Shown: positions 1 through 10,801, counted from the stretch's first letter. The stretch is DNA of 64,000 nt from Sediminibacillus terrae (GCF_009602435.1 NZ_VZDQ01000021.1:372001-436000), one strand, 5' to 3'. Translations and numbers: made by a program. Notes: generated by a model not told the origin, from the letters alone.

Positions 1-849
1 AGCACTTCGCCGGAAGTATTGATCGGCCAAATTGCCGCAAAAACCGATACAATCAGAGTAGGGTCTGGAGGAGTCCTCTTACCCCAATATAGTCCGCTTC
101 ATGTAGCCGAAAACTTTAAGACGTTGGAGGCTTTTTATCCTGGCAGGATCGATATTGGTCTGGGAAGGTCCCCGGGAGGTAATCAAACAACAAGATTGGC
201 ACTTACCGACGGACAGCAAAAAAGTCTTAGTTCCTTTCCAAGGCAAACTTCGGATTTATTGGGTTTTCTACATAACTCGCTGCCAGCAGAACATCCGTAT
301 AAAACTGTCAAAGCTGGTCCGCGCATCGATAGTGCACCGGATATGTGGATATTGGGTCTTTCAGAGCGGGGGGCAAAAAACGCCGCCAACCTTGGGGTTG
401 GTTTTACGTACGGCCACTTTATCAATCCCGAAAACGGCAAATCTGCCATCAAAACATACCGGGAACGATTTAAGTCATCGACATGGCAACATGAGCCAAA
501 CGTAAATGTCTGTGTATTCGTTGTTTGCGCCGACACCGAAAGCAAGGCGGAAGAATTGGCGATCAGCCAGGACGCATGGCTATTGAATGTAGGGAAAGGA
601 AGGGATACAAAGGTTCCTTCAATCGAGGAAGTGAAAAATAAGTCTTTTTCAAAGGAAGACCAAGAAACAATAAGAAAAAACCGAAAACGGGCGGTTATCG
701 GGGACCAACAACAGGTAAAGCGCCAGCTGGAGAAGTTGGCAGATGAGTATCAAACAGATGAGCTGATGATCATTACCAACATCCATGATTTTCAAGCCAA
801 ACTTCATTCTTACAAACTGTTGGCAGATGCCTTTTCATTGATAGGTTGA
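1..849 (+). CDS. LLM-class flavin-dependent oxidoreductase, 3' part
   Basis: The reading frame is open from base 1, so the start lies before the window; 282 residues are visible. The protein belongs to the bacterial luciferase-like (LLM) flavin oxidoreductases, cytosolic FMN-dependent enzymes with a TIM-barrel fold. The visible part carries the family blocks VGSGGVLLPQYSPLHVAE and GRIDIGLGRSPGG near its N-terminus and the usual ending DELMIITNIHDFQAKLHSY. A complete paralogue lies at 12296-13276 and aligns along its length; against it about 50 N-terminal residues are missing here. The substrate cannot be read from sequence. No partner gene follows on this strand; a 359-base gap precedes the convergent msrA. 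Confidence 0.85.
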   Translation, partial: STSPEVLIGQIAAKTDTIRVGSGGVLLPQYSPLHVAENFKTLEAFYPGRIDIGLGRSPGGNQTTRLALTDGQQKSLSSFPRQTSDLLGFLHNSLPAEHPYKTVKAGPRIDSAPDMWILGLSERGAKNAANLGVGFTYGHFINPENGKSAIKTYRERFKSSTWQHEPNVNVCVFVVCADTESKAEELAISQDAWLLNVGKGRDTKVPSIEEVKNKSFSKEDQETIRKNRKRAVIGDQQQVKRQLEKLADEYQTDELMIITNIHDFQAKLHSYKLLADAFSLIG

Positions 850-1058
850 TTAGAACGTGATTCAGTAAATCATAATCATATTATGTAAACTATTAGAGGA
901 GAAAGGAATAATAGGCAATAATATGGCCACCGAAAAAATGAATCTCATCAACGTTGAATCACAAATTGTTTTGGTTACGGTTTGATACAAGCTTCTATGG
1001 CGAAGAAACTTGTTTTCGTTTTAAACGATAAAGTAACACCCTGTCATATATATTAATG

Positions 1059-1095
1059 AAAGGCCACACCGGTTAAAAAGAACGGTGCGGCCCTT
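1059..1095 (-). terminator. Hairpin terminator after msrA
   Basis: A 10-bp stem (GGCCGCACCG with CGGTGTGGCC on the - strand, one G-T pair) is followed by a short T-containing stretch. It lies 113 bases past the msrA stop codon. The T tail is weak. The rest of the gap 850-1208 shows nothing I recognise. Confidence 0.4.
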
Positions 1096-1208
1096 CAAAC
1101 TTTATCGCTATGGTCCAACTGGCATCTTATAAATGATCATGCCCTTCTGGTTAGAAGTTTTCAAAATATAAGCTTTCTTCATCTTTTAGCTTTGCGAAAA
1201 AGACGGTA

Positions 1209-1736
1209 TCAAGACCAGTGATTTTCGATGAATTCGTCTCTTCCGGATTTAGCCCTGTCTTCCTGGTAGTATTTTTTATTTTTCTTATAGAAGTCCTGAT
1301 GATAAGTTTCTGCACGATAAAAGGTGCTGGCAGGAAGGATCTCTGTAACAACTGGCTGCTGAAACCGGCCACTGTCGATAATCGCTTGTTTCGATTGTTC
1401 TGCCAATTGCTTTTGCTTTTCATCATGGTAGAAGATGGCGGCACGGTACTGGCTGCCCCTGTCATGGAACTGTCCTCCATCATCTGTCGGGTCAACCTGT
1501 GGCCAGTAAATATCCAGCAGTCGCTGGTAAGGAAAAATATCCGGGTCAAAGCTTATTTGAACCACTTCATAATGGCCGGTCTCGCCTGTTTTCACTTGTT
1601 CGTAGGTAGGATTTGTGACATGTCCCCCCATATATCCTGAAACTACTTGATGGATGCCCTCGAATTGGTCGAATGGTTTGACCATGCACCAAAAGCAACC
1701 ACCTGCAAATGTAGCCAAAGCTGTTTGTTTAGTCAT
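1209..1736 (-). CDS. msrA: Peptide methionine sulfoxide reductase MsrA (stand-alone)
   Basis: MsrA reduces the S-epimer of methionine sulfoxide in proteins, using thioredoxin, and repairs oxidative damage in the cytosol. The 175-residue protein has the catalytic GCFWC motif at residues 13-17 (nucleophile Cys14), then VSGYMGGHVTNPTYEQV and the conserved DP-x-D-x-GGQFHDRGSQYR block. The start is an ATG with GAGGGTGG six bases upstream. No obvious C-terminal resolving cysteine is present, so Cys17 may serve. It is monocistronic. A second MsrA domain, fused to MsrB, is encoded at 60398-61348, so the cell has a spare MsrA. Confidence 0.95.
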   Translation of the reverse strand: MTKQTALATFAGGCFWCMVKPFDQFEGIHQVVSGYMGGHVTNPTYEQVKTGETGHYEVVQISFDPDIFPYQRLLDIYWPQVDPTDDGGQFHDRGSQYRAAIFYHDEKQKQLAEQSKQAIIDSGRFQQPVVTEILPASTFYRAETYHQDFYKKNKKYYQEDRAKSGRDEFIENHWS

Positions 1737-1901
1737 GTTCTGCCACCCTCTGTCTGCTGAATTGTAAAATTAACTATATCACAGAGAAATGAAATCTATC
1801 AATTTTGTTGTTTTTTAACCAACCTTTCTACAGGATGAGTTTTGTGTGTTAAAATATAGAATGATAAGCTTCATTTCACTGTAAATAAGGGAGTAAATGA
1901 T

Positions 1902-2780
1902 ATGGATAAACAGCATAATGTTTTATTAGTCGATGGAATGGCATTGTTATTCAGAGGTTTTTATGCCACTTCCTTCACAGGCAATTTCATGGTTAACAGC
2001 AAAGGGATACCGACGAACGGTATTTTTGGTTTTTTAAAATATTTCTTGGATGCCATTGCCACTTTTCAGCCAAGTCATGTCATCTGCTGCTGGGACATGG
2101 GGAGTAAAACTTTCCGCAATGAGCTTTACGCCCCATACAAAGCCAACCGAGGAGAGCCGCCAGTAGAGCTGATACCCCAATTCGATTTGATTAAAGAAGT
2201 AATGGAGGCTTTTGATGTTCCGAATGTCGGCACTAAAGGGTTTGAAGCTGATGATTGTATCGGTACACTCGCACGGCAGTATGGCAAGGAACATCAAGTC
2301 ACCATCTTGACCGGAGACCAGGATATCCTCCAGTTGGTGGATGATCAAGTTTCCGTGGCTATCATGAAAAAGGGACAAGGTAATTACGCAGTATATAAAA
2401 AGGATACGTTTTATCAGACAAAAGGAATTTCCCCTTATCAAGTGATTGAGATGAAGGCCTTGATGGGGGATACATCAGACAATTATCCAGGAGTGAAAGG
2501 GATAGGTGAAAAAACAGCCTTGAAATTGTTGGCGGAATTTGGTTCTATTGAAGACATTCTTGCCAATCTGGAAAAACTTTCGAACGGTATCCGAAAAAAA
2601 ATAGAAGAAAATTTGGACATGCTTCATTTATCCAGAAAGCTGGCGGAGATTCACTGTGAGGTACCAATTGAATGTGCACTGGAAGATGCAATCTGGAAAG
2701 TGAACACAGAATTGATTCAACATAAATTTGCAGAGCTGGAGCTCCGTGGTTTTTCCAAAATGGTTAATCAAGTCGGATAG
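1902..2780 (+). CDS. ypcP: 5'-3' exonuclease YpcP (Pol I-type nuclease domain)
   Basis: This 292-residue protein is the stand-alone relative of the 5'-3' exonuclease domain of DNA polymerase I. Such enzymes cut RNA primers and flap structures during Okazaki fragment maturation and repair. The sequence has the N-terminal metal-binding LLVDGMALLFRG, the FEADDCIGTLA block, LTGDQDILQLV, and the helix-hairpin-helix region GDTSDNYPGVKGIGEKTA near residues 190-207. It is followed by a CHY zinc protein and sspL; ypcP and sspL are also close neighbours in Bacillus subtilis as I recall, which supports the call. The start has GGGAG upstream of ATG. Confidence 0.93.
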   Translation: MDKQHNVLLVDGMALLFRGFYATSFTGNFMVNSKGIPTNGIFGFLKYFLDAIATFQPSHVICCWDMGSKTFRNELYAPYKANRGEPPVELIPQFDLIKEVMEAFDVPNVGTKGFEADDCIGTLARQYGKEHQVTILTGDQDILQLVDDQVSVAIMKKGQGNYAVYKKDTFYQTKGISPYQVIEMKALMGDTSDNYPGVKGIGEKTALKLLAEFGSIEDILANLEKLSNGIRKKIEENLDMLHLSRKLAEIHCEVPIECALEDAIWKVNTELIQHKFAELELRGFSKMVNQVG

Positions 2781-2822
2781 ATCAGATTCCAACCGATTGT
2801 GTGAGGGATAGGAGGGCAAACA

Positions 2823-3146
2823 ATGTTGATCGGTAATCATGAAGTCTACGGCAAAGTGATCGATACAGCCACTAGATGTGAACACTATCACTCGGAGCTT
2901 GATATCATTGCGATCAAATTTGCCTGTTGCCATGCGTATTATCCCTGTTATCGTTGCCATCAGGAAACAGCCGGACATGACGCTAAGGTATGGGCCAAAG
3001 AGGAGAACAAGAAGAAAGCTGTGTTATGCGGAAGTTGTCACAAAGAATTGACGATTGAAGCTTATAGAGCAGCCGATACTTGTCCTTATTGTCTTGCTGC
3101 TTTTAATCCTGGCTGTCATCTGCACCATCATTATTATTTTGGATAA
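2823..3146 (+). CDS. CHY-type zinc finger protein
   Basis: The 107-residue protein is dense in Cys and His: CEHYHS at 19-24, ACCH at 34-37, CYRCH at 42-46, CGSCH at 70-74 and CPYC at 87-90, with a His-rich tail (CHLHHHYY). This spacing matches the CHY zinc finger family, which binds several zinc ions. The molecular role of small bacterial CHY proteins is not established. The gene begins 42 bases after ypcP with a GGAGG-type ribosome site and probably shares its transcript; sspL follows 43 bases later. Confidence 0.8.
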   Translation: MLIGNHEVYGKVIDTATRCEHYHSELDIIAIKFACCHAYYPCYRCHQETAGHDAKVWAKEENKKKAVLCGSCHKELTIEAYRAADTCPYCLAAFNPGCHLHHHYYFG

Positions 3147-3189
3147 ATCGACAATACTTCTGCCAAGCTAAAGGTGGAGGTGTTTCCCA

Positions 3190-3327
3190 ATGGCAAAAGA
3201 AAGAAAACGAGGCAGAGGGCAAGCAGCACCCAGTGTCACCCCTCAAGGTCTGACGGAAGATACTGCAGATCAAAGGCCGCATTCTGATTTGGAAGCAAAA
3301 GCGAAAAAAAGCAATACAAAAAGATAG
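3190..3327 (+). CDS. sspL: Small acid-soluble spore protein SspL-like
   Basis: This 45-residue basic protein reads MAKERKRGRGQ..., contains SVTPQGLTED and ends in EAKAKKSNTKR. Both segments closely match the minor small acid-soluble spore protein SspL of Bacillus, made in the forespore. The start ATG at 3190 is preceded by AAGGTGGAGGTG. It lies next to the ypcP-CHY pair, as expected from the ypcP neighbourhood. It supports the view that the organism forms endospores. I could not find a convincing forespore (sigma-G) promoter by eye. The stop codon lies inside the following terminator stem. Confidence 0.85.
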   Translation: MAKERKRGRGQAAPSVTPQGLTEDTADQRPHSDLEAKAKKSNTKR

Positions 3328-3347
3328 AGCCCTATAGGGCTCTATCT
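3322..3347. terminator. Terminator overlapping the end of sspL
   Basis: AGATAGAGCCC and GGGCTCTATCT form a perfect 11-bp stem around TATA, followed by TTCT. The left arm contains the sspL stop codon. Confidence 0.75.
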
Positions 3348-3423
3348 TTCTGTGACTATTCACACGCATAATATAGAAGAAAGTATATGAATCAAAAGGG
3401 ATGTAAAACAAACCTGCAAAAGC

Positions 3424-3470
3424 AAAAAAACGGATGATGGTTCGATACCAGGAGCATCATCCGTTTTTTG
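3424..3470. terminator. Bidirectional terminator between sspL and gltC
   Basis: A long stem, A7-CGGATGATG pairing with CATCATCCG-T6, has A and T runs on both flanks and can act for both strands. It lies about 200 bases past the gltC stop. The stretch 3471-3671 shows no gene or other signal. Confidence 0.75.
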
Positions 3471-3671
3471 CCTCTTCTTTTATCATGTGCTTTGTTTGAA
3501 CATGAAATACTGTGACTTAGCCAGCAAAGGATGCGGAACTTCATCTTGTTCCCTGCGGGAGAGGGAATCTGTTTCAAAAGCTTTCGGCTATCTTCGCTGC
3601 AAAGTTGTTCGCTATCCCCGGTCACAGACAGTCTATTCGTGTTTTTTACCTTTTTCAAGGCTTGAACAGAT

Positions 3672-4574
3672 TTACTGAAATTGCTCCAACACAGAAAAGA
3701 AGTCCTGAACAAACTGGTAAAAAACTTTTTCCGAAGGAGCGAGATTTCTTGTTGCTGGTTTGATGATTCCGACAGTACGACGCAAATGTGGTGTATCAAT
3801 CGTTATTTTTTTCGTGAATCTTGGGGTGGATTCGGAAAAAACACTTTCCGGAAGGAGGGTGACCCCGATTCCGGCCGATACCAGCCCTTTAATTGCGTCC
3901 AAATCCTCGCCTTCTGAAGAAATTCTTGGCGTGAAGCCCGCCTGACGGCATCCGTCCATCGCTATTTTCCTCAAAATGAACCCTTCAGGGAATAGTACAA
4001 ATTCTTCGTTCCTCATATCTCTTAAATGCAAGCTCTGCCTCTCGGCCAAACGATGGGAAGCAGGCACAAGGGCCGAAATGTCTTCAGAAAAAAGAATTCG
4101 TCCATCTATTTCCGGATCGTTCGTTAACACAGGCCCCAAAAAGGCTAAATCCAATTCGCGTTTCTTCACAGCATCAACCAGATAATTATAAGAGCCTTGT
4201 CTCAGCTGGAATGCGATATTGGGGTACTTCTTCTTGAATTCCGAAATCACGGCTGGCAACAAGTGGCTGGCCAAGCTGGTCGGAAATCCGATTTTGATCG
4301 TCCCCCTCTCTGGGTCAAGGTGTTCATCGATTTGTTTTTTTGCATGATCGATTGCTTTCATTGCTGTCTTGGCGTGTGTCAAAAAAACCTTGCCGATTTG
4401 AGTCAATTTTACATTTCGTCCTTCACGTTCGAACAAAGATACTCCCAGTTCCGACTCCAGATTGGCGATTTGGCGGCTGATGGCTGACTGGGCAACATGC
4501 AGGTGTACAGCAGCTTCTGATACGTGTTCTCTTTCTGCGACTTCCATAAAATAACGTAATTGTCGTAGTTCCAC
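3672..4574 (-). CDS. gltC: LysR-type regulator GltC, activator of gltAB
   Basis: GltC activates the divergent glutamate synthase genes when 2-oxoglutarate is high and represses its own gene. The protein opens with ELRQLRYFMEVAEREHVSEA and the helix-turn-helix VAQSAISRQIANLESELG, and keeps the effector-domain blocks EGEDLDAIKGLVSAG and GVTLLPES. Similarity to B. subtilis GltC is strong throughout. I place the start at a GTG at 4574, giving 300 residues like B. subtilis GltC. The upstream ATG at 4592 has no ribosome site, while AAAAAAGGTGAG just before the GTG looks like one. The gene is divergent from gltA with a palindromic operator between them. Confidence 0.93.
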   Translation of the reverse strand: MELRQLRYFMEVAEREHVSEAAVHLHVAQSAISRQIANLESELGVSLFEREGRNVKLTQIGKVFLTHAKTAMKAIDHAKKQIDEHLDPERGTIKIGFPTSLASHLLPAVISEFKKKYPNIAFQLRQGSYNYLVDAVKKRELDLAFLGPVLTNDPEIDGRILFSEDISALVPASHRLAERQSLHLRDMRNEEFVLFPEGFILRKIAMDGCRQAGFTPRISSEGEDLDAIKGLVSAGIGVTLLPESVFSESTPRFTKKITIDTPHLRRTVGIIKPATRNLAPSEKVFYQFVQDFFSVLEQFQ

Positions 4575-4594
4575 AGGCTCACCTTTTTTCATTA

Positions 4595-4609
4595 ATCTCG
4601 AAATGAGAT
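4595..4609. promoter_or_regulatory. GltC operator candidate (ATCTC-N5-GAGAT)
   Basis: The perfect 15-bp palindrome ATCTCGAAATGAGAT fits the T-N11-A rule for LysR-type operators. It lies between gltC and gltA, close to the gltC start, where it could serve autoregulation and activation. A near copy occurs at 41141-41155. Confidence 0.65.
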
Positions 4610-4630
4610 AGTTTTAATCTATATTATATA

Positions 4631-4659
4631 TTGTTTGGATGAATAAGAAAACCTACAAT
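4631..4659 (+). promoter_or_regulatory. Predicted sigma-A promoter of gltA
   Basis: TTGTTT and TACAAT are separated by 17 bases. The -35 box is poor, as expected for a promoter that needs an activator. It is about 50 bases upstream of the gltA start. Confidence 0.5.
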
Positions 4660-4706
4660 AGAAATAAGACACCTTAATTGGAATAGAGTAAACGGGGGCG
4701 TATATT

Positions 4707-7700
4707 ATGACTTTTAATCAGATGCCTGAAGCACAAGGCTTATACAATCCTGCATTTGAACGTGATGCATGTGGAATCGGATTATATGCTCATATCAAGG
4801 GATTAGCGACACATGAAATTGTAAAAAAAGGATTGCAAATGCTTTGCCAGCTTGACCATCGCGGCGGTCAGGGGAGCGACCCGATGACTGGTGACGGTGC
4901 TGGGTTGATGGTTCAAGTGCCGGATGCTTACTTCCGTAAGGTATGTACGGATATCCAGCTGCCAGAGACTGGGAAATATGGCGTAGGCATGGTCTTTTTT
5001 TCTAAAAATTCACATGAACAGGAGCAAGTGGAAGGTTATGTGAACCACATTATCGAACAAGAAGGGCAGAAGCTGCTCGGCTGGCGTGATGTACCTGTAA
5101 ATGTCAGAAATATCGGAATAAAAGCACAAGAAACTTGTCCGGTGATCAGACAGGTATTCATTGGAGCCGCAGATGACTTAGTAGATAATCTGGCGTTCGA
5201 ACGAAAACTTTACGTCATCCGGAAACAAGCGGAAAACTGGGCCCGAGAACAGGAGTATCGATTCTACTTTGCCAGTTTATCCAGCAGGACGATTGTCTAC
5301 AAAGGTTTGTTAACACCTGAACAAGTGGATGAGTTTTATTTAGATTTACAAGATGATTCGTTTGTGTCTGCCTTTTCATTAGTCCATTCACGTTTTAGTA
5401 CAAATACATTTCCGACTTGGGAAAGAGCACACCCCAATAGATATTTGATCCACAATGGAGAAATCAACACAATGCGCGGAAACGCGAATTGGATGAAAGC
5501 CCGCGAGAAACAATTCGCTTCTGAAGCATTCGGCGAAGATTTACAGAAAGTCATGCCGATTCTCAATGCCGAAGGAAGCGATTCCGCTGTTTTGGACAAT
5601 GCTCTGGAATTTTTCACCCTGGCAGGTAGAAAACCGGCCCATGCAGCGATGATGCTCATTCCCGAACCCTGGAAAAACAATCCGCATATTTCGGATGAAA
5701 AACGGGCGTTTTATGAATACCACAGCACCTTGATGGAACAATGGGATGGTCCGACTTCGATCACCTTTACAGATGGTAAGCAGATCGGAGCAATCCTTGA
5801 TCGAAATGGTCTGCGACCTGCCCGCTACTATGTGACGAAGGATGATTACATCATTTATTCTTCGGAGGTAGGGGTCATCGATGTCGAGGAAGAAAATGTA
5901 TTATACAAAGACCGGCTGAGCCCGGGTAAAATGCTGTTATTGGACTTGGAAGAAGGGAGGATCATCTCTGATGAAGAAATCAAGTCAGAGATGGCTCAAG
6001 AGAAACCTTATCAGGAATGGTTGGATAATCAACTTGTAAAAGTATCCAATCAAGTCGAACAAACAACGACTGATCCGGAAGCCGATTTATTCATCCGTCA
6101 GAAAGCGTTCGGCTATACGTATGAGGATGTCTATAAATACCTCGTGCCAGTTGTGAAAGAAGGAAAGGATCCGATTGGTTCGATGGGTAGTGATATGCCA
6201 TTGGCTGTACTGTCCGACAGACCGCAGTCTTTGTTCAATTATTTCAAGCAATTGTTTGCCCAAGTAACCAATCCTCCAATCGATGCCTATCGGGAACAAA
6301 TCGTGACATCGACCATGACATTCCTGGGTCCGGAAGGGAATATTTTGCATCCTGACCAAAGCAGTTGCCGTCGGATTCAATTGGAAACACCGGTGCTGTC
6401 CAATTATCAGCTGCAGGAATTCTCGGAAAATAAATATGAAGGTTTCAGAAGCAGAGTGATTCCTTCCCTCTTCGAAGATAATTTGGAGGAAGGATTGCAA
6501 AATCTTTTCCAAAAAGCAGAAAAGGCAATAGCAGAAGGGATCAACCTGATTATTTTGTCAGATAGAGAAATGTCAGTACGAAATACAGCGATACCGGCAC
6601 TACTTGCCGTTAGTGCCTTGCACCAATATCTGGTGAGACAAGGCAACAGGACAAAAGTGAGTATATTGATAGAGACCGGGGAAACTCGCGAGGTCCATCA
6701 CTTTGCAGCATTGATCGGTTATGGCGCCGATGCGATCAACCCGTACCTTGTTTACGAAACATTCAAGCAGGTGATTGCTGAAGGGAATCTGGAGTTAAGC
6801 TACCAGGAAACAGTGGAAAAGTACATCGCAGGTGTAACGGAAGGCGTAGTCAAAGTGATGTCAAAAATGGGAATTTCCACTGTGCAAAGTTATCGTGGAG
6901 CGCAGATTTTCGAGGCTGTCGGGATTAGTAAACAAGTTATCGATGAGCATTTCACCGGAACAGCTTCCCAAATCGATGGTGTTGGACTGGGTACGATTGG
7001 TTCAGAAGCAAAAATGCGGCATGATGATGCCTTTGCTGAAACCATTGACGAAACATTGGATTCCGGAAGTGATTTTCAGTGGAGAAAAGGCGGCGAACAT
7101 CACGCATTTAATCCCAAAACCATCCATACGCTGCAGTGGGCGTGCAGGCGAGGGGATTATAATTTGTTCAAGGAGTACTCCAGAGCCGCCGATGGAGAGA
7201 GACTGAACTTTTTAAGGAATTTGTTCACCTTTAAATCGGACAATAGGGCGATCCCTATCGAGGAAGTCGAATCTGTCGAGGCGATTGTCAAAAGGTTTAA
7301 GACAGGTGCCATGTCTTTTGGTTCTTTAAGTCAAGAAGCACACGAGTCACTGGCTATTGCGATGAACCGTTTAGGCGGAAAAAGCAACAGCGGGGAGGGC
7401 GGAGAAGACCCCCGGCGATTCACCCCGGATGAAAACGGAGATCTTCGCAAGAGTGCAATCAAGCAAATTGCTTCAGGTCGTTTTGGCGTAAAAAGCCATT
7501 ATTTGGTGAATGCAGAAGAACTGCAAATCAAAATGGCCCAAGGAGCAAAACCGGGAGAAGGCGGCCAGCTTCCGGGAAACAAGGTTTATCCTTGGGTTGC
7601 AGATGTCCGTGGGTCTACACCAGGAGTTGGGTTGATTTCACCTCCACCACATCACGACATCTATTCAATTGAGGATTTGGCTCAACTCATCCACGATTTA

Positions 7701-9269
7701 AAAAATGCCAATCGGCAAGCAAGGATCAGTGTCAAATTAGTCGCCAAAGCCGGGGTGGGCACCATTGCCGCAGGTGTGGCCAAGGGTGCTGCAGATGTCA
7801 TATCCGTCGTTGGATATGACGGCGGAACGGGCGCCTCTCCTAAAACAAGCATAAAACACACCGGGCTGCCTTGGGAGCTTGGACTGGCAGAGGCCCATCA
7901 AACCTTGATGCTCAATGGACTTAGAGATCGTGTAGTATTGGAAACCGATGGCAAGTTGATGACAGGAAGGGATGTCGTCATGGCTTCCCTGCTAGGTGCT
8001 GAAGAGTTTGGTTTCGCTACGGCTCCTCTTGTCGTATTGGGGTGCGTTATGATGCGTGCTTGCCATCTGGACACTTGTCCTGTAGGTGTTGCTACTCAAA
8101 ACCCCGAACTGCGGAAAAAATTCATGGGCGATCCTGACCATATTGTGAACTATATGCGATTTGTCGCAGAGGAAGTACGCGAAATTATGGCGGAATTAGG
8201 TTTTCGTTCTATCGATGAAATGGTCGGAAGGACCGAAGTTTTAGAAATAAGTGAACGTGCGAATCAGCATTGGAAGGCAAGAGATCTTGATTTGTCGCGA
8301 CTCATCCACCCGGTTGAAGGGGTAAGGACTGCCCAGACTGCTCAGAATCATAAATTGGAACAATCATTGGACATGACTAAAATCTTGCCAACTGTCCAAC
8401 CAGCAATAGAGCGTCAGGAAAGGGTGGATGTCTCCTTCCCGATTCGCAACATCAACCGTGTTGCAGGTACAATTACCGGAAGCGAGATTTCGAAACGGTA
8501 CGGAGAAAAAGGCTTGCCAGAGGACACGATTACATTGAGATTTACCGGCTCGGCCGGTCAAAGCTTCGGAGCTTTTATACCGAAAGGGATGTCCATGCTA
8601 TTGACTGGCGATGCTAATGACTATGTCGGAAAAGGGTTGTCTGGTGGCAAGATCGTTGTTACAGCCCCGAAAGAATCGACAGTCTTTGCCGACAGCAATG
8701 TCATTGCCGGCAATGTGGCTTTTTATGGAGCAACGTCCGGGGAAGCCTATATCAACGGTCTCGCAGGCGAACGATTTGCAGTGCGCAACAGCGGTGCAAA
8801 AGTGGTAGTCGAAGGAATCGGAGACCACGGATGCGAATACATGACAGGCGGACGTGTCGTCGTTCTCGGGGAAGTCGGAAAGAACTTCGGAGCAGGTATG
8901 TCAGGTGGTATCGCCTATGTTTATACAGAAGACAAAGAGCGATTCGAGTACTTGACGAATAAAGAAATGATCGAATTCGACCACCTTTCTCGTTACGAAG
9001 AAATCGCAGAAGTGAAAGAGATGGTGGAAAACCATCACCATTATACTTCCAGCAGCAAAGCGGCTGCCATTCTGGCTGACTGGGATCATGCAGTCGATAA
9101 GTTTGTCAAAGTCATACCGAAAGATTACAAACAAACGTTGGAACATATCGAAGGGTTGAAAGCTTCCGGATTATCGGAAGAAGCTGCAAAAATGGAAGCA
9201 TTCAATGCCAAAAAAGGCAAAAAGGTCATACCTGCACAGAAGAACAAAAAGCAAGTGGTCGTACACTAA
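4707..9269 (+). CDS. gltA: Glutamate synthase (NADPH) large subunit
   Basis: With GltB this subunit converts glutamine and 2-oxoglutarate to two glutamates in the cytosol. The 1520-residue length is normal. The N-terminal glutaminase nucleophile is Cys22 in ERDACGIG, so the first 21 residues should be removed. The FMN synthase domain follows, with [19 protein letters not shown] and [10 protein letters not shown]. The 3Fe-4S ligands are Cys1113, Cys1119 and Cys1124. The C-terminal beta-helix domain has the glycine-rich repeats [16 protein letters not shown] and SGGIAYVY. The Bacillus naming (gltA large, gltB small) is used. gltB follows after 16 bases, and the divergent gltC is the expected activator. 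Confidence 0.97.
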   Translation: MTFNQMPEAQGLYNPAFERDACGIGLYAHIKGLATHEIVKKGLQMLCQLDHRGGQGSDPMTGDGAGLMVQVPDAYFRKVCTDIQLPETGKYGVGMVFFSKNSHEQEQVEGYVNHIIEQEGQKLLGWRDVPVNVRNIGIKAQETCPVIRQVFIGAADDLVDNLAFERKLYVIRKQAENWAREQEYRFYFASLSSRTIVYKGLLTPEQVDEFYLDLQDDSFVSAFSLVHSRFSTNTFPTWERAHPNRYLIHNGEINTMRGNANWMKAREKQFASEAFGEDLQKVMPILNAEGSDSAVLDNALEFFTLAGRKPAHAAMMLIPEPWKNNPHISDEKRAFYEYHSTLMEQWDGPTSITFTDGKQIGAILDRNGLRPARYYVTKDDYIIYSSEVGVIDVEEENVLYKDRLSPGKMLLLDLEEGRIISDEEIKSEMAQEKPYQEWLDNQLVKVSNQVEQTTTDPEADLFIRQKAFGYTYEDVYKYLVPVVKEGKDPIGSMGSDMPLAVLSDRPQSLFNYFKQLFAQVTNPPIDAYREQIVTSTMTFLGPEGNILHPDQSSCRRIQLETPVLSNYQLQEFSENKYEGFRSRVIPSLFEDNLEEGLQNLFQKAEKAIAEGINLIILSDREMSVRNTAIPALLAVSALHQYLVRQGNRTKVSILIETGETREVHHFAALIGYGADAINPYLVYETFKQVIAEGNLELSYQETVEKYIAGVTEGVVKVMSKMGISTVQSYRGAQIFEAVGISKQVIDEHFTGTASQIDGVGLGTIGSEAKMRHDDAFAETIDETLDSGSDFQWRKGGEHHAFNPKTIHTLQWACRRGDYNLFKEYSRAADGERLNFLRNLFTFKSDNRAIPIEEVESVEAIVKRFKTGAMSFGSLSQEAHESLAIAMNRLGGKSNSGEGGEDPRRFTPDENGDLRKSAIKQIASGRFGVKSHYLVNAEELQIKMAQGAKPGEGGQLPGNKVYPWVADVRGSTPGVGLISPPPHHDIYSIEDLAQLIHDLKNANRQARISVKLVAKAGVGTIAAGVAKGAADVISVVGYDGGTGASPKTSIKHTGLPWELGLAEAHQTLMLNGLRDRVVLETDGKLMTGRDVVMASLLGAEEFGFATAPLVVLGCVMMRACHLDTCPVGVATQNPELRKKFMGDPDHIVNYMRFVAEEVREIMAELGFRSIDEMVGRTEVLEISERANQHWKARDLDLSRLIHPVEGVRTAQTAQNHKLEQSLDMTKILPTVQPAIERQERVDVSFPIRNINRVAGTITGSEISKRYGEKGLPEDTITLRFTGSAGQSFGAFIPKGMSMLLTGDANDYVGKGLSGGKIVVTAPKESTVFADSNVIAGNVAFYGATSGEAYINGLAGERFAVRNSGAKVVVEGIGDHGCEYMTGGRVVVLGEVGKNFGAGMSGGIAYVYTEDKERFEYLTNKEMIEFDHLSRYEEIAEVKEMVENHHHYTSSSKAAAILADWDHAVDKFVKVIPKDYKQTLEHIEGLKASGLSEEAAKMEAFNAKKGKKVIPAQKNKKQVVVH

Positions 9270-9285
9270 GAAAGGAGATTAGAAT

Positions 9286-10782
9286 ATGGGAAAAGCAACT
9301 GGTTTTATCGAAATTAAGCGGGAAGAAGCAGCTGAACGTGATCCGAAAATACGCTTAAACGATTGGAAAGAATATTCTGCTCCTTTCTCGGATGAAGTAA
9401 TGAGCAGACAAGGAGCGCGCTGTATGGATTGCGGAACTCCTTTCTGCCATATCGGCACTGAAATCAACGGGGCTACCTCTGGTTGTCCTGTCTACAATTT
9501 GATACCTGAATGGAATGATTTGGTTTACCGCGGAAAATGGAAAGAGGCTCTGGAACGACTGGAAAAAACGAATAATTTCCCGGAGTTCACTGGACGGGTG
9601 TGCCCTGCTCCTTGTGAAGGCTCCTGTACCGTGGCTATCTCTGATCCAGCTGTCACGATTAAAAACATCGAAAAGGCAATCATCGACAAAGGATTTGAAA
9701 ATGGTTGGATCACTCCCCGCATTCCAGAGAAGCGGAATGGTAAAAAGATCGCAATAGTAGGTTCAGGACCGGCTGGAATGGCGAGCGCCGATCAACTAAA
9801 CCAGGCAGGCCATACTGTTACGGTGTATGAAAAGGCTGATAGAGCAGGCGGGCTCCTGACGTATGGCATTCCTAACATGAAGCTCGAGAAAGAGGTAGTA
9901 GAACGAAGGATTGAATTGTTAAGGCAAGAAGGAATAGACTTTGTTACCAATACCGAAATTGGCAAGGATATCACGGCTGATGAACTGAATGCCCAATATG
10001 ATGCAGTCATCGTCTGTACAGGTGCTCAGAAGCAGCGTGACTTGCCATTACAAGGAAGAGAAGCTGAAGGGGTACACTTTGCGATGGACTATTTGACGGC
10101 TTCCACAAAGAGGCTGCTCGGTACAGAATTGGAAGATGGAGAATGGATTGATGCAGAAGGAAAAGATGTCATTGTGATTGGTGGAGGTGATACAGGAGCT
10201 GATTGTATCGCCACCGCATTAAGGCAAAATTGCAATAGTATTGTGCAATTTGGCAAGCATCCGCAACTTCCTTTGGCTAGGACAGAAGATAATGCGTGGC
10301 CGGAATTTCCAAAGGTTTTCAGCGTGGATTACGCCCACAAAGAAGCAGAAGCGAAATTCGGTGAAGATCCTCGACAATATTCCATTCAAACGAAGAAATT
10401 CGTCAAGGACGAGAATGGCAATTTGAAGGAATTGCATACGATTCAAATGAAGAAAGTGACCGATGAGACCGGCATGTTTGTCTACGAAGAAATTCCTGGA
10501 ACAGAAAAAGTATGGCCAGCTCAGCTTGTACTGATTGCAATCGGATTTGAAGGGCCGGAACAATCAGTGATACAGCAGTTTGGCATTGATACGGATAATC
10601 GGAAAGTCAAAGCTGCTTATGGTGACTTTTCAACGAATGTGGAAGGTGTTTTTGCTGCCGGAGATGCACGCAGAGGACAAAGCTTAATCGTTTGGGCAAT
10701 CAATGAAGGCCGTGAAGTGGCCCGGCAGGTTGATCGCTTTTTGATGGGAGCTTCCTCGCTTCCAACTGTAGCAGCTATGTAA
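9286..10782 (+). CDS. gltB: Glutamate synthase (NADPH) small subunit
   Basis: This subunit oxidises NADPH and passes electrons to GltA. The N-terminal ferredoxin-like region holds the 4Fe-4S cysteines (Cys46, Cys49, Cys54, Cys67, then CPAPCEGSC). The FAD motif GSGPAGMASADQL follows near residue 157, and the NADPH site VIGGGDTGADC is in the second half. The C-terminal FAD block VFAAGDARRGQSLIVWAI is intact. The 498-residue length is normal. It has a strong ribosome site (AAAGGAG) and is co-transcribed with gltA. Confidence 0.97.
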   Translation: MGKATGFIEIKREEAAERDPKIRLNDWKEYSAPFSDEVMSRQGARCMDCGTPFCHIGTEINGATSGCPVYNLIPEWNDLVYRGKWKEALERLEKTNNFPEFTGRVCPAPCEGSCTVAISDPAVTIKNIEKAIIDKGFENGWITPRIPEKRNGKKIAIVGSGPAGMASADQLNQAGHTVTVYEKADRAGGLLTYGIPNMKLEKEVVERRIELLRQEGIDFVTNTEIGKDITADELNAQYDAVIVCTGAQKQRDLPLQGREAEGVHFAMDYLTASTKRLLGTELEDGEWIDAEGKDVIVIGGGDTGADCIATALRQNCNSIVQFGKHPQLPLARTEDNAWPEFPKVFSVDYAHKEAEAKFGEDPRQYSIQTKKFVKDENGNLKELHTIQMKKVTDETGMFVYEEIPGTEKVWPAQLVLIAIGFEGPEQSVIQQFGIDTDNRKVKAAYGDFSTNVEGVFAAGDARRGQSLIVWAINEGREVARQVDRFLMGASSLPTVAAM

Positions 10783-10801
10783 AATGGCACAACATTGAAT
10801 C

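Noticed and set aside
6087-6512. Long open frames antisense to gltA and other large genes
   Set aside because: They follow the codon pattern of the real gene on the other strand, have no ribosome sites and no family resemblance.
10760-10795. CTATGTAAAAT at the end of gltB as a Ter site
   Set aside because: The left half of the consensus is absent, and it overlaps coding sequence.
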